Assembly: GCA_023150615.1 (NCBI GenBank)
Contig: JAKLKO010000008.1
Location: 62,001-126,000, forward strand
Direction: 5' to 3'
Source of the DNA: Phycisphaerae bacterium
GTDB taxonomy: Bacteria > Planctomycetota > Phycisphaerae > UBA1845 > UTPLA1
DNA length: 64,000 nucleotides
Positions 7,002-15,815 of the stretch are shown one piece after another; position 1 is the first letter of the stretch; each line of letters starts with the position of its first letter. The notes below the pieces were generated by a model. It was not told where the DNA came from and searched no databases. It saw only the letters and a list, made by a program, of their open reading frames with translations. A program made the translations under genes and the position numbers.

Positions 7002-7997
7002 ATGACTATTCAGTCGCTACGAACGCGAACCAGCCGTCCGACCACTCGCCTCGTACTTGCCGCATTGTCCTTCGCTTTGTGCCGAGAATCCAAGGCACGT
7101 GCCGAAGAACTCTCGGACCTGTTCGCTCAATTTCAATCGCTGTCGTCGATCGCCATGACCGCGGACGTTACCGTCGTGGTCGATTCGTCAGTCAACTGTC
7201 TCGAGTACCTCCCCCCCGACGAGCGGCCGTTGACTGGATCGCATCAGGAACAGCAGAACCCGGACACTACGACCGTGACAGGGCGCTACGAGTTTTGGGC
7301 GGATGCGGATCGGTATCGTGTGAATTCATACCTGGATCCGGCAAAGCTGCCGGGAATGCAAACAGAAGTTGCCTTCGATGGATTCCGGTTTCAGTTGCTT
7401 CTCTCGAACGGAACGCTCTCGTACGCAAGCCGGGATCATTCGACGTTACTCCCGGTCCTTCAGAACCCCCTTCTCGAGCTTCTGCAATTCCGCTATCCGC
7501 TGACGGACGAGACTCGCGACACCGAAATACGGCTAAAGGACGTTGTTCGCGATCAGGTCAGCCCCGAGTTCTGGGCGCGCGAATGGACCACCGTTGAGAT
7601 CGGCGACCGGAAACTCGAACGCGCCGAATTCCCCGGCGGACGATATGAAGGCCATGAGTACGTGCACCACGTGTTTGCCATGCCGGGCCAGCGGAGCCGC
7701 CCGATACGCATAGATCGGGTATCGGATCGTAGACTCCATACGGCGTCGGAATTTCTTGATTACCGGCAGGCTGATTCGGCGGCGGGCCCGGCGTGGTGGC
7801 CCCATCGGATCATCCTGCGCGCGTTCAGCGACGAAGGCGAAACCGTTGGCTCGATTACATTCGTTATCAACTACTTCCGCGTCGACGGAACCATACCGGA
7901 CTCGACGTTTCGAATCTCACCTACACACGCGCTGAGGGTCTGGGATGACGATGCTCGCCAATTCGTGCGATCGGCACCTGTCGCAACCAGCCCCTGA
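7002..7997 (+). CDS. Exported hypothetical protein (LolA-like appearance)
   Basis: A 331-residue protein. The ATG at 7002 has AGAGGAA about five bases upstream and is followed by a basic stretch and a hydrophobic signal (LVLAALSFAL) before RAEELSDLFAQFQSL. Beyond it are alternating beta strands with phrases such as GRYEFWADADRYRVN and VAFDGFRFQLLL. These recall proteins with the LolA/LppX lipid-carrier fold, where a half-barrel follows a short helix, but no diagnostic motif proves it. The previous Cys-rich gene and this one probably form a two-gene unit. Earlier in-frame starts exist, but they overlap the upstream gene and add an implausible N-terminus. The role is unknown; a periplasmic location is inferred. 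Confidence 0.6.
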   Translation: MTIQSLRTRTSRPTTRLVLAALSFALCRESKARAEELSDLFAQFQSLSSIAMTADVTVVVDSSVNCLEYLPPDERPLTGSHQEQQNPDTTTVTGRYEFWADADRYRVNSYLDPAKLPGMQTEVAFDGFRFQLLLSNGTLSYASRDHSTLLPVLQNPLLELLQFRYPLTDETRDTEIRLKDVVRDQVSPEFWAREWTTVEIGDRKLERAEFPGGRYEGHEYVHHVFAMPGQRSRPIRIDRVSDRRLHTASEFLDYRQADSAAGPAWWPHRIILRAFSDEGETVGSITFVINYFRVDGTIPDSTFRISPTHALRVWDDDARQFVRSAPVATSP

Positions 7998-8061
7998 CGC
8001 GCTCGCGTACCGTCGGCTGATCGATCCGGTCGAGCGCCTTCAGCCCCCTTGAGTGGCGTGT

Positions 8062-8742
8062 ATGGAATTGCCTGTGACCCGAACGCGAAATCAGCCGTTC
8101 TCGACACGATCAGTCGAGCGTAGACTGTTCCGGTCACGCAAGCCATCCGCCTTCTTTGCAGCGCCGTGTTTGATTGCCGCCCTCGTCAGCGGTTGTTCAC
8201 GAGACGCAACGCCCACACACGAACCGGGACTGGCAACGCAACCCGAGACCGAGGGACAATCCTCCACGGCGACGGCCACCTCCCCGGCGAGCGGCCCGGC
8301 ACAGCTAGACATCCAACTCGTCCTGAAGACGTACCAGGCCGGACAGACAGACGAGGCGGTCCGCCTGCTCCTGGTGCTCACCGAGCCGGACGCACCGCCC
8401 GAGCGGCTCCGGCTCTACGACCTGTCGGAGGAGCAGTTCGTCAAACTCGTGGATTGGCAGGCGAAACGCGACGAGATGGTCGCGCGATTCCGCGAGCTGG
8501 GCCACCTCACGCGCGAGATCGAGCGACGCGCGGCGGCGGCCGGAGACTTTGCGACGGCGGAGCGACTCTATCTGGCGATCCGGCGGCTCGGCGTGGCCAG
8601 CACCGGTCCGGCGAACACGAAGTTCGCCGACGCCTTCGGCCATTCCCTCGTGCGACGCGCAGACGCCGCCCTGGCCGGTCTGAAGGAACGCAATCCGTCG
8701 AGCGGCGCGCCACCAACGACGCGGTCGGCAGCCAGCCGCTGA
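8062..8742 (+). CDS. Hypothetical lipoprotein
   Basis: A 226-residue lipoprotein of unknown function. A long basic N-region is followed by FFAAPCLIAALVSGC, with lipobox LVSGC and the lipidated Cys near residue 45. A Thr/Ser/Pro-rich linker comes next. The C-terminal half is helical, with segments such as RAAAAGDFATAERLYLAIRR that resemble one or two TPR-like hairpins. GTG at 8053 is an alternative start adding three residues. It ends tail to tail with the prolyl oligopeptidase gene, whose stop codon is 32 bases away. Confidence 0.6.
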   Translation: MELPVTRTRNQPFSTRSVERRLFRSRKPSAFFAAPCLIAALVSGCSRDATPTHEPGLATQPETEGQSSTATATSPASGPAQLDIQLVLKTYQAGQTDEAVRLLLVLTEPDAPPERLRLYDLSEEQFVKLVDWQAKRDEMVARFRELGHLTREIERRAAAAGDFATAERLYLAIRRLGVASTGPANTKFADAFGHSLVRRADAALAGLKERNPSSGAPPTTRSAASR

Positions 8743-8776
8743 AGCCGAACCTCGCCGCGGCGACCTTGCAGCGGCT
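8734..8776. terminator. Hairpin spanning two convergent stop codons
   Basis: AGCCGCTG (8734-8741) pairs perfectly with CAGCGGCT (8769-8776), with a further self-complementary CGCCGCGGCG inside the loop. The arms overlap the stop codons of both converging genes. A symmetric stem at this place suits a shared bidirectional terminator or 3'-end stabiliser, although no T-tract is present on either strand. Confidence 0.4.
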
Positions 8777-10949
8777 ACACCCGCAGCCTTGAGTCATCCA
8801 CGCCCAGCACGCGGACGAGGAACGCCCAGATGTCCGACTGCTCCTCGATGATCTTCGCCGTCGGCTTGCCCGCGCCGTGGCCGGCACGCGTCTCCACGCG
8901 GATCAGCACCGGCGCATCGCCCGCGTGCGCCTCCTGCAACGCGGCGGCGAACTTGAAGCTGTGCGACGGCACAACGCGGTCGTCGTGGTCCCCCGTCGTG
9001 ATCAGCGTCGCGGGGTACTTCGTCCCCGGACGCAGATTGTGCAGCGGCGAATACGAATGCAGCACGCGGAACTGCTCCGGATCGTCCGCGCTGCCGTAGT
9101 CCGACACCCAGCCCCAGCCGATCGTGAACTTGTGGAAGCGCAGCATGTCCATCACGCCGACCTGCGCCACGATCGCGCCGAACAGGTCCGGCCGCTGCGT
9201 CATGCACGCGCCGACGAGCAGTCCGCCGTTCGATCCGCCGTTGATCGCCAGCTTCTCGCGCGACGTGTACTTGTTCGCGATGAGCCACTCGGCCGCCGCG
9301 ATGAAGTCGTCGAAGCAGTTCTGCTTCTTCGCCAGCCGTCCGGCGTCGTGCCACTCCTGGCCGTACTCGCCGCCCCCGCGGATGTTCGCCAGCGCGAATA
9401 CGCCGCCCATCTCAAGCCAGACCAGCCGGCTGACCGAAAAACTCGGCGTCATCGGCGCCTTGAAGCCGCCGTAGCCGTAAAGGAGCGTCGGGTTCTTCCC
9501 GTTCAGCGTCACGTCGCGGCGATGCGTGATAAACATCGGGATCCGCGTGCCGTCCTTCGACGTGTAGAAGACCTGCCGCACGATGTAATCGTCCGGCCGG
9601 ATATCCACGTTCGGCCGGCGAAAGACGCTGCTGGCGGCGGTGGCAAAGTCGTAGCGGTAGACCGTCGTCGGCGTCGCGAAGCTCGTGTAGGAATAGAAAG
9701 TCTCGGTGTCGCCGCGCTTGCCGGTGAAGCCGCCGACGCTGCCGATGCCCGGCAGTTCGAGGTCGCGCTGGAACGTCCCGTCCAGTCCGAAGAACTTCAC
9801 GCGGCTGTGCGCATCTTTCAGATAGGTCGCGATGAACCGATCGCCGACGACCCGCACGCCCAAAAGCGTGTCTTCGCTCTGTGGAATCAGCTCGCGCCAG
9901 TAGGTGCGGTCCGGCTGACGGGTGTCGATCGCGATCACCCGGCCGCGCGGGGCCTTGAGGTCTGTCTGGAACCAGAAGACCGGCCCGTCGTTGCCGATGA
10001 AGTTGTACTCGGCATCGAAGTCGTTCAGCAGCTCGATCACCCGCGCGTCCGTCACCGCAAGGTCTTTGTAATACACACGGTTCTTCTGCTCCGTGCCCTG
10101 CCAGACGGTGATGACCAGGTACTTCCCGTCCTCCGTAACCTCGCCGCCGAAGCCCCACTCCTTCTGATCCGGCCGCTCATAGACCAGCGTGTCGGACGAC
10201 TGCGGATCGCCGAGCCGGTGATAGTAGAGCTTATGGTAGTGATTCAGCGCCTTCAGCTTGTTCTCGCCCTTCGGCTCGTCATAGCGGCTGTAGAAAAAGC
10301 CCTTGCCGTCCTTCGTCCACGAGGCGCCCGAAAACTTCACCCAGCAGATCTCGTCCGGCAGATCGTCGCCCGTCTCGATGTCGCGCACACGATAGCGCTG
10401 CCAGTCCGAGCCGGCGTCGGCCAGGGCATAGGCGAGATAGCGCGCATCATCCGTCACGGCCAGTCCGGCGAGCGCGACGGTGCCGTCCTTCGACAGCGTG
10501 TTCGGATCGATCAGCACGCGCGGCGACTCATCGAGCGACCGTACGGTGTAGAGCACGCTCTGGTTCTGCAGGCCGTCGTTGCGGCGGAAGAAGTACCGCC
10601 CGCCCTCCTTGAAGGGCGTATCGTAGCGCTCGAAGTCCCAGAGCTTCGTCAGCCGCGCGCGGATGCGGTCGCGGACCGGAATCTCCGCCAGATAGCCGAA
10701 CGTGACCTTGTTCTCGGCGTCGATCCACTGCTTCAACTCCGGACTGTCGAGGTCCTCCATCCAGCGGTAGGGATCGGCGAGTTTCGTGCCGTGGTAGTCC
10801 TCGACCACGTCGACCGTCTTGGCCTTCGGATAGACCAGCGGCCGGTTCGGATATCGCGCGCCCGTCTGCGAGCACCCGACGCCGAGCGCCAGTGCGATCG
10901 CCGCGACCGACCCGAACATCCACGACTTCGTGAGACGATTGATGCGCAT
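8775..10949 (-). CDS. Prolyl oligopeptidase (peptidase family S9A), lipoprotein
   Basis: A 724-residue serine peptidase predicted to cleave after proline in short peptides (EC 3.4.21.26 type). The N-terminal propeller begins with DPYRWMEDLDSPE, the family's typical entry. The C-terminal alpha/beta-hydrolase domain carries GGSNGG with the nucleophile Ser573, an Asp in GDHDDRVVP near residue 655, and His in AGHGAGKP near 690. The start at 10949 is preceded by GGAAGG/GGCGGAAG. A longer frame adds 26 poor residues and is rejected. The signal ends in LALGVGC, a lipobox, so the enzyme is probably anchored in the envelope and scavenges peptides. It follows tRNA-Leu on the same strand but has a 107-base leader. 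Confidence 0.92.
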   Translation of the reverse strand: MRINRLTKSWMFGSVAAIALALGVGCSQTGARYPNRPLVYPKAKTVDVVEDYHGTKLADPYRWMEDLDSPELKQWIDAENKVTFGYLAEIPVRDRIRARLTKLWDFERYDTPFKEGGRYFFRRNDGLQNQSVLYTVRSLDESPRVLIDPNTLSKDGTVALAGLAVTDDARYLAYALADAGSDWQRYRVRDIETGDDLPDEICWVKFSGASWTKDGKGFFYSRYDEPKGENKLKALNHYHKLYYHRLGDPQSSDTLVYERPDQKEWGFGGEVTEDGKYLVITVWQGTEQKNRVYYKDLAVTDARVIELLNDFDAEYNFIGNDGPVFWFQTDLKAPRGRVIAIDTRQPDRTYWRELIPQSEDTLLGVRVVGDRFIATYLKDAHSRVKFFGLDGTFQRDLELPGIGSVGGFTGKRGDTETFYSYTSFATPTTVYRYDFATAASSVFRRPNVDIRPDDYIVRQVFYTSKDGTRIPMFITHRRDVTLNGKNPTLLYGYGGFKAPMTPSFSVSRLVWLEMGGVFALANIRGGGEYGQEWHDAGRLAKKQNCFDDFIAAAEWLIANKYTSREKLAINGGSNGGLLVGACMTQRPDLFGAIVAQVGVMDMLRFHKFTIGWGWVSDYGSADDPEQFRVLHSYSPLHNLRPGTKYPATLITTGDHDDRVVPSHSFKFAAALQEAHAGDAPVLIRVETRAGHGAGKPTAKIIEEQSDIWAFLVRVLGVDDSRLRV

Positions 10950-11056
10950 TGCTTCCGCCTTCCTGTCCAACGCATGAGGACGGTGTGTGTTTCCCGGCCC
11001 GCGAACCGCGCGATTCGACCCTGGCATCGCCCTCGCGCGGCCGAATTCCGTTCGAC

Positions 11057-11139
11057 TGCCGAAGGAGGGACTCGAACCCTCAAGCCCTTGCGGGCGGCGG
11101 ATTTTGAATCCGCTGCGTCTGCCATTCCGCCACTTCGGC
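11057..11139 (-). tRNA. tRNA-Leu (anticodon CAA)
   Basis: An 83-base cloverleaf on the minus strand. The acceptor stem GCCGAAG pairs with CTTCGGC, discriminator A at 11057. The anticodon stem GCGGA/TCCGC encloses loop TTCAAAA, anticodon CAA at 11106-11104, decoding UUG. The long variable arm around GCCCGCAAGGGC is the class II form of leucine tRNAs, and the T-arm reads GGTTCGAGTCC. The 3' CCA is not encoded. It lies 81 bases downstream of nuoF in the same direction, so it may be processed from that transcript. Confidence 0.95.
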
Positions 11140-11220
11140 CCGCATCTCGTGAGACCAGAGCGTCGCGTAGCCTAGCCCGCTGCGCGCAGCCTGTCTATTC
11201 GCGCGCCGCCGCGCTGCCGA

Positions 11221-12585
11221 TCAACGGACTCCGACCCATCGCGATTGCCCGAGGATGGGGAGCGAATAAGCCGCCGGGTTCAGTCGCCGCAGCACCTCGG
11301 CAGCGCGGCCCGGTTCCTGCGCGCGGATGTGCCGCTCGAACTCGTCGCGGAACTTCTCAACGATCGTGCGGATCGGATACGCCGCGCCGTCCGGCAGGCC
11401 GCAGATGCTCAATCCACCCATCATCCCCATGTTTTGCGACACTTCGATCAGCAGGTCGAGGTCCTCGATCCGCCCCGCGCCGATCGCGATCCGCGCCGCG
11501 ATCTTGTACATCCAGCTCGTGCCCTCGCGGCACTGCGTGCATTGGCCGCAACTCTCATGCGCGTAGAACCGCGTCACGTTCATCAGCACCTGCCGGATGT
11601 CAGCGTCCGACGGAATCACGATCGCCCCGGCCGTTCCCAGCCCCAGCAGGCCGTACTTCCGCACGTCGTCGAAATCGAGCTTGCAGTCCAGCTCCTGCTC
11701 CGTCAGCACGCCCACCGACAGTCCGCCCGGAATGCAGCCCTTCACGCCCTTGCCGTCCGACATGCCCTGCGCGTACGCGTCGCCGAAGATCAGCTCGCGA
11801 CACGACAGGCCGAGCGGCGCTTCGTAAACGCCAGGCCGCTTCACCGGACCGCTGATCGTGTAAAGCTTCGGCCCGGCCGAGTTCGCCGTGCCGATGGATT
11901 TGAACCACTCCGCGCCGCGCTCGATGATGTGCACGACGCACGCCAGCGTCTCGACGTTGTTCACGACGGTCGGCCGCCGGAACAGACCCTCGACCGCCGG
12001 AAACGGCGGCTTGATCCGCGGCCAGCCGCGCTTGCCCTCGAGACTTTCGATCAGACCGGTCTCCTCGCCGCAGACGTAGGCCCCCGCGCCGCGATGGATG
12101 TAGCAATCCATCGAGAAATTCGTGCCGAGGATGTTCCTGCCGAATAGTCCGGCCGCGTACGCCGCATCGAGCGCCTTCTGCAGGACGTGGAACTGCTCGT
12201 GAAACTCGACCCGCATGTAGATATAGGCCGTCGTCGTTCGCGTTGCGTAGCCCGAGATCAGGATGCCCTCGAGCACCTGGTGCGGATCGCCCTCCATCAG
12301 CGCGCGGTTGTTGAACGTGCCCGGCTCCGATTCATCCGCGTTCACGCACAAGTAGGTGATCCTGCGGTCTTTCGGGAGAAACGACCACTTCACCCCGGCC
12401 GGAAAGCCAGCGCCGCCTCGACCGCGCAGGTTCGCGGCCGTCACGACCTCGACGACCTGCTCAGGCGACATCGACCTGAGCGCCGTTTCGGCCGCCTTGT
12501 AGCCGCCCTTCGCCCGATACACGTCGATCGAACGGATATTCTCGACGCCGAAGTTCCGCGTCAGTACGGGTTCAAAACTCGCCAT
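11221..12585 (-). CDS. nuoF: NADH-quinone oxidoreductase subunit F
   Basis: A 454-residue flavoprotein of complex I that binds NADH and FMN and passes electrons to its own [4Fe-4S] cluster and to NuoE/NuoG. GRGGAGFPAG at residues 55-64 is the FMN/NADH loop. GAGAYVCGEETGLIES near 165-180 is the nucleotide-binding signature. C346, C349 and C352 (ESCGQCTQC), with C395 in SICGLPDG, ligate cluster N3. Length matches the family. It sits last in a minus-strand series, 45 bases after a GT-C-like membrane protein gene that separates it from nuoE. Such an interruption of the nuoE-nuoF pair is unusual. Confidence 0.95.
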   Translation of the reverse strand: MASFEPVLTRNFGVENIRSIDVYRAKGGYKAAETALRSMSPEQVVEVVTAANLRGRGGAGFPAGVKWSFLPKDRRITYLCVNADESEPGTFNNRALMEGDPHQVLEGILISGYATRTTTAYIYMRVEFHEQFHVLQKALDAAYAAGLFGRNILGTNFSMDCYIHRGAGAYVCGEETGLIESLEGKRGWPRIKPPFPAVEGLFRRPTVVNNVETLACVVHIIERGAEWFKSIGTANSAGPKLYTISGPVKRPGVYEAPLGLSCRELIFGDAYAQGMSDGKGVKGCIPGGLSVGVLTEQELDCKLDFDDVRKYGLLGLGTAGAIVIPSDADIRQVLMNVTRFYAHESCGQCTQCREGTSWMYKIAARIAIGAGRIEDLDLLIEVSQNMGMMGGLSICGLPDGAAYPIRTIVEKFRDEFERHIRAQEPGRAAEVLRRLNPAAYSLPILGQSRWVGVR

Positions 12586-12630
12586 GCCTGTCCACCGACT
12601 CCTTCACCGCCCGATCCGCGCTCCCGCCGC

Positions 12631-13899
12631 TCAAATGTTCGGCACGACCGCCTGAAAGTACAGCAGGCTCCACGCCGTGCACCCCAGCGTCAACCCTGTC
12701 CGCCATCCGCCGCGAAGCTGCGGTGCGATGACCACGAGCCACACGGGCAGAAAATCCAGCGCGAAGCGATTGTAACCCACCTGCATGAATCCAGGGCTGT
12801 GGTAGCACAGCAGCCCGGCCAGCACCGGCAGCGTCGCCAGCATGAGCAGTCGCCGCCGAGCGTCCCGCCACCACTCCGCCGCGCCCAGCAACACCATCAC
12901 GACCAGCGGCGTCGTCACGAGCAGGCTCGTGCCCATCGTGCCCGGCCGCACGAGCAACTGCGTCAGCGACCACTCCGCTGACGGTAACGCCGCGAACAGG
13001 TAATACGCGTTCTCGCCCGCAAACCGCGGCGAAAACGTCCCGTATCGAAGACAGCGCTCGGCCATCGGCTCATCCGCCGCGCGGCCCTCGTAGATGTACC
13101 GGTAGCCGAAGTCGATCGGACTTCCGAACTTCAACTGATTGAGCGTCAGCATCGGTGCGGCGATCACCGTCAACCCGATCACCGCAAGCGCGAACCGACC
13201 GCGCTGCCGCGCGATCCACAACAGCGGCAGAACGTACAGCAACGTCATCTGCCGCGACCAGGCGGCGATCGCAAGACCGATCAGGCCCGGCCAGAGCCGC
13301 CGCCGACCGAGTACGTCCGCCGCGAAGATGAGCAGGCCGACCTGCGACAGCACATGATTGACCTGCCCCAGGTGCCCGAACCGCGCGAAGCACAGATTCG
13401 GCAGCACCGCCGTCCCGCCCAGATAGCTTGCGACCAGCAGCCCCGCCCACGCCGCATCGCCGACCTGCCGACGAAAGACCGCGTACGCCACGATCGGAAG
13501 CGGCCAGAAGGCAATCGCAACGTACGTCCACGGCACCCAGACATCGGCTCGGCCCAGCAGCGCGCGATGCAGGGGTCCCAGCGCCGCGGTCAGCATCGAC
13601 ACCAGCGGCGGAAAGACGTTGTAGACCTTGCCGTCGAACAGCGCCGTGTCGTGCGGCCGATCGTGGCGCGGATCGCCGCCGGAAAACGGCAGATCGAGTC
13701 GGCCGTCGAGCCATGCGGCGCCCTCCGCCACGCCCGCGTTCTTCTCGCCCGACAGTTCCCACTGCGACAGGCGGACCTTCGGCCCGAGCGCCACCTGCAA
13801 GCCAGCCAGGGTCAGGAGGAAGCAGAATACGACCCGCGCGCGCGATTCCCGCCGCGATTCATGGACCGGTTGAACACTGGATTCGGACGCCGACATCAC
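12631..13899 (-). CDS. GT-C-like multipass membrane protein, paralog A
   Basis: A 422-residue protein with roughly ten hydrophobic segments after a basic N-terminus. A first extracytoplasmic loop contains LDGRLDL and later YNVFPPL, and further on come LSQVGLLIFAADVLG and GLIGLAIAAWSRQ. The overall plan (early loop, then many helices) resembles GT-C or GT39-type glycosyltransferases, but no clear catalytic DD/DE pair is visible, so enzymatic function is only a suggestion. It is a clear paralog of the protein at 14543-15814, sharing these motifs in the same order and a nearly identical length. It lies between nuoE and nuoF with gaps of 40 and 45 bases. Confidence 0.72.
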   Translation of the reverse strand: MMSASESSVQPVHESRRESRARVVFCFLLTLAGLQVALGPKVRLSQWELSGEKNAGVAEGAAWLDGRLDLPFSGGDPRHDRPHDTALFDGKVYNVFPPLVSMLTAALGPLHRALLGRADVWVPWTYVAIAFWPLPIVAYAVFRRQVGDAAWAGLLVASYLGGTAVLPNLCFARFGHLGQVNHVLSQVGLLIFAADVLGRRRLWPGLIGLAIAAWSRQMTLLYVLPLLWIARQRGRFALAVIGLTVIAAPMLTLNQLKFGSPIDFGYRYIYEGRAADEPMAERCLRYGTFSPRFAGENAYYLFAALPSAEWSLTQLLVRPGTMGTSLLVTTPLVVMVLLGAAEWWRDARRRLLMLATLPVLAGLLCYHSPGFMQVGYNRFALDFLPVWLVVIAPQLRGGWRTGLTLGCTAWSLLYFQAVVPNI

Positions 13900-13939
13900 G
13901 CCCCCGCGCCCGCGACGGCGATCCGCCGCCCACGGTCGA

Positions 13940-14539
13940 TCAAGCGCCGCCCTTCGACTCGACCGCCGATCCGGCAGGTCGATCGAACAGCTCCGACCGC
14001 GGCATCGCGACGCGGTCGTTGTTCGGATCGGCCAGCAACTTCGGCACGTCGCCCGGCTTGACGCATTTGTGCAGACGCTCGTTGATCAGCAGGCAGGGCG
14101 CATGATCGCAGGCCGCCAGACACTCCTCGGTCACGAAGCTGTACGCGCCGTCCTCGGTCGTTTCGTGCTCGCCGATCTTCAGTTGCCGCTCGATGGCCTG
14201 CCTGACCGCGTCCGCGCCGAGCAACTGGCACGACAGGCTGCGGCACAGCACGACCACCTTGCGCCCCTTCTCGTGCGTCCAGAAGTGGGTGTAGAAACTG
14301 ATCGTGTCGAGGACCTGAGCGGGCGGAATCTCCAGCACCTCGGCGATCTCCTTCATCGCCTGCCAGCTTACGTGCCCCAGCGCATCCTGCACGACGTGCA
14401 GCGCCGGGAGCAGCGCCGCCCGCTTCGTCTCATAGCGGGGAAAGAACGAGCGGATCTTCGCGCGAATCGCCTCTGACAGTACCGGCGGTGCGTTCGGCTC
14501 GATCACCGGCGTCCGCCGGTCCAGTGATTCCCAGGCCAT
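13940..14539 (-). CDS. nuoE: NADH-quinone oxidoreductase subunit E
   Basis: A 199-residue thioredoxin-like [2Fe-2S] subunit that pairs with NuoF. Cluster ligands are C99 and C104 (CRSLSC) and C140 and C144 (CLAAC), the exact Cx4C...Cx3C spacing of the family. The N-terminal helical part (ALHVVQDALGHV, IPPAQVLDTISFYTHF) is standard. A C-terminal tail of about 35 residues after PKLLAD is extra and low in complexity. Its start lies 3 bases after the stop of the upstream paralog B gene, so the two are surely co-transcribed. Confidence 0.93.
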   Translation of the reverse strand: MAWESLDRRTPVIEPNAPPVLSEAIRAKIRSFFPRYETKRAALLPALHVVQDALGHVSWQAMKEIAEVLEIPPAQVLDTISFYTHFWTHEKGRKVVVLCRSLSCQLLGADAVRQAIERQLKIGEHETTEDGAYSFVTEECLAACDHAPCLLINERLHKCVKPGDVPKLLADPNNDRVAMPRSELFDRPAGSAVESKGGA

Positions 14540-14542
14540 CGA

Positions 14543-15814
14543 TCACGACCTCAACAGCGTCGAGAAATACAGGACGCTCCAGACTCCGCAGCACACCGAC
14601 GCCCGGCGAAGGCCACCCTCGCCCAGCGACCTTGCCCCCACCGCCATCCATACCGGCGCAAAGTCCAGCGCAAAACGGTAGAAGCCCGGCTGGACCCAAC
14701 CGGTCGAATGGTAACACAAAACGGCGATCATGACCGCGACCCCGGCGGCCATCAGCGCCACCGCGACCGGGTCGCTCTGCCAACGCCGAAACGCCAACCA
14801 CACGACCGCGAGGACCGGCATCGTCGCCCAGATGCTCGCGCCATCCGTCGACACGCCCCATCGCAGACGCCAGCCGTCGAGCCGCGGCGAAGGCAGTTCC
14901 GCGAACATGTAGTACGAGTTCCGCGGCACGAACGATGCGGAGAACAATCCGTGGCGGCGAACCGACTCCGCGATCGGATCATCGCGCCCGGCGTACATCG
15001 CGCGATAGCCAGTCTCGAATGGGCTTCCGAACTTCGCCGCGTTCAACGCCATCGGAACCGCAACGATTGCCGCAATCACCGCCACGACCAACGCGATGCG
15101 ACGCGGCGGACCACCGCCCGATCGTTCGCGCCACGCGGCGACGAGAATCGGAGCGGCGAACATGATCGTCAGTTGCCGGCTCCACGCCGCGATCGCCAGG
15201 CCGATCAGCGCGGGCCAGAGCCGCCGCGCGCCGAGCAGGTCCCCGGCGATCAGCAGCAACCCGACCTGAGACAGCAAGTGATTGAGGTAATACACGCCGC
15301 CATCGCAGCCCAGATGCAGCATTGCCAGTACCGGCGTGCCCGTCAGCCAGACGATCGTCCAAAACGTCGCCCATACCACGCGCCCGGTCAGCGATAGAAA
15401 CACGAAGTACCCGACGACCGGTAGCGGCCACGCAAACGCCAGCCACGCCGCGACCGCCGGCACCTCCGACGGGTCCGCGCGGCCCGGAAGCGGCGCGGTC
15501 AGCACGAACGCAATCAGCGATTGCAACGGCGGGAAAACGTTGTAGACCCGTCCGCTCGCCGGATCGAGCGCCGTATCGTGCATCCGTTCCGCAAGGTCCA
15601 GTCGGCCGTCCCACCACGCGAGCGCCTCGGCCAGCGCCGGGTTGACGGCCTTCGAGACCCGCCACCGCGCCCAGTCGATCTTGGAACCGGCCGCGAGCTG
15701 GACTCCCGCGATCACGGCGATGAACCCCGCGACACTCGCAGCGCGACGCAGCGGGTCGGCAGGTCGGCGCGGCGGCGTTGGGGCATGCGAAACGGTGGAC
15801 TCAGGTTCGCTCAT
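14543..15814 (-). CDS. GT-C-like multipass membrane protein, paralog B
   Basis: A 423-residue membrane protein and close paralog of the one at 12631-13899. It repeats the landmarks WDGRLDL, VYNVFPPL, HLLSQVGLLLIAGDLLG and ALIGLAIAAWSRQ, then CYHSTGWVQPGFYRFALDF near the C-terminus, where paralog A has CYHSPGFMQVGYNRFALDF. About ten transmembrane segments are visible. The role is unknown; a lipid-linked sugar transferase is possible by architecture. It starts one base after the stop of the spermidine-synthase-like gene and ends 3 bases before nuoE, so translation is probably coupled along this run. Confidence 0.72.
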   Translation of the reverse strand: MSEPESTVSHAPTPPRRPADPLRRAASVAGFIAVIAGVQLAAGSKIDWARWRVSKAVNPALAEALAWWDGRLDLAERMHDTALDPASGRVYNVFPPLQSLIAFVLTAPLPGRADPSEVPAVAAWLAFAWPLPVVGYFVFLSLTGRVVWATFWTIVWLTGTPVLAMLHLGCDGGVYYLNHLLSQVGLLLIAGDLLGARRLWPALIGLAIAAWSRQLTIMFAAPILVAAWRERSGGGPPRRIALVVAVIAAIVAVPMALNAAKFGSPFETGYRAMYAGRDDPIAESVRRHGLFSASFVPRNSYYMFAELPSPRLDGWRLRWGVSTDGASIWATMPVLAVVWLAFRRWQSDPVAVALMAAGVAVMIAVLCYHSTGWVQPGFYRFALDFAPVWMAVGARSLGEGGLRRASVCCGVWSVLYFSTLLRS

Positions 15815-15815
15815 A

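Noticed and set aside
8877-11855. 992-codon open frame on the plus strand
   Set aside because: Crosses the prolyl oligopeptidase, the tRNA and part of nuoF in antisense; all three are certain.
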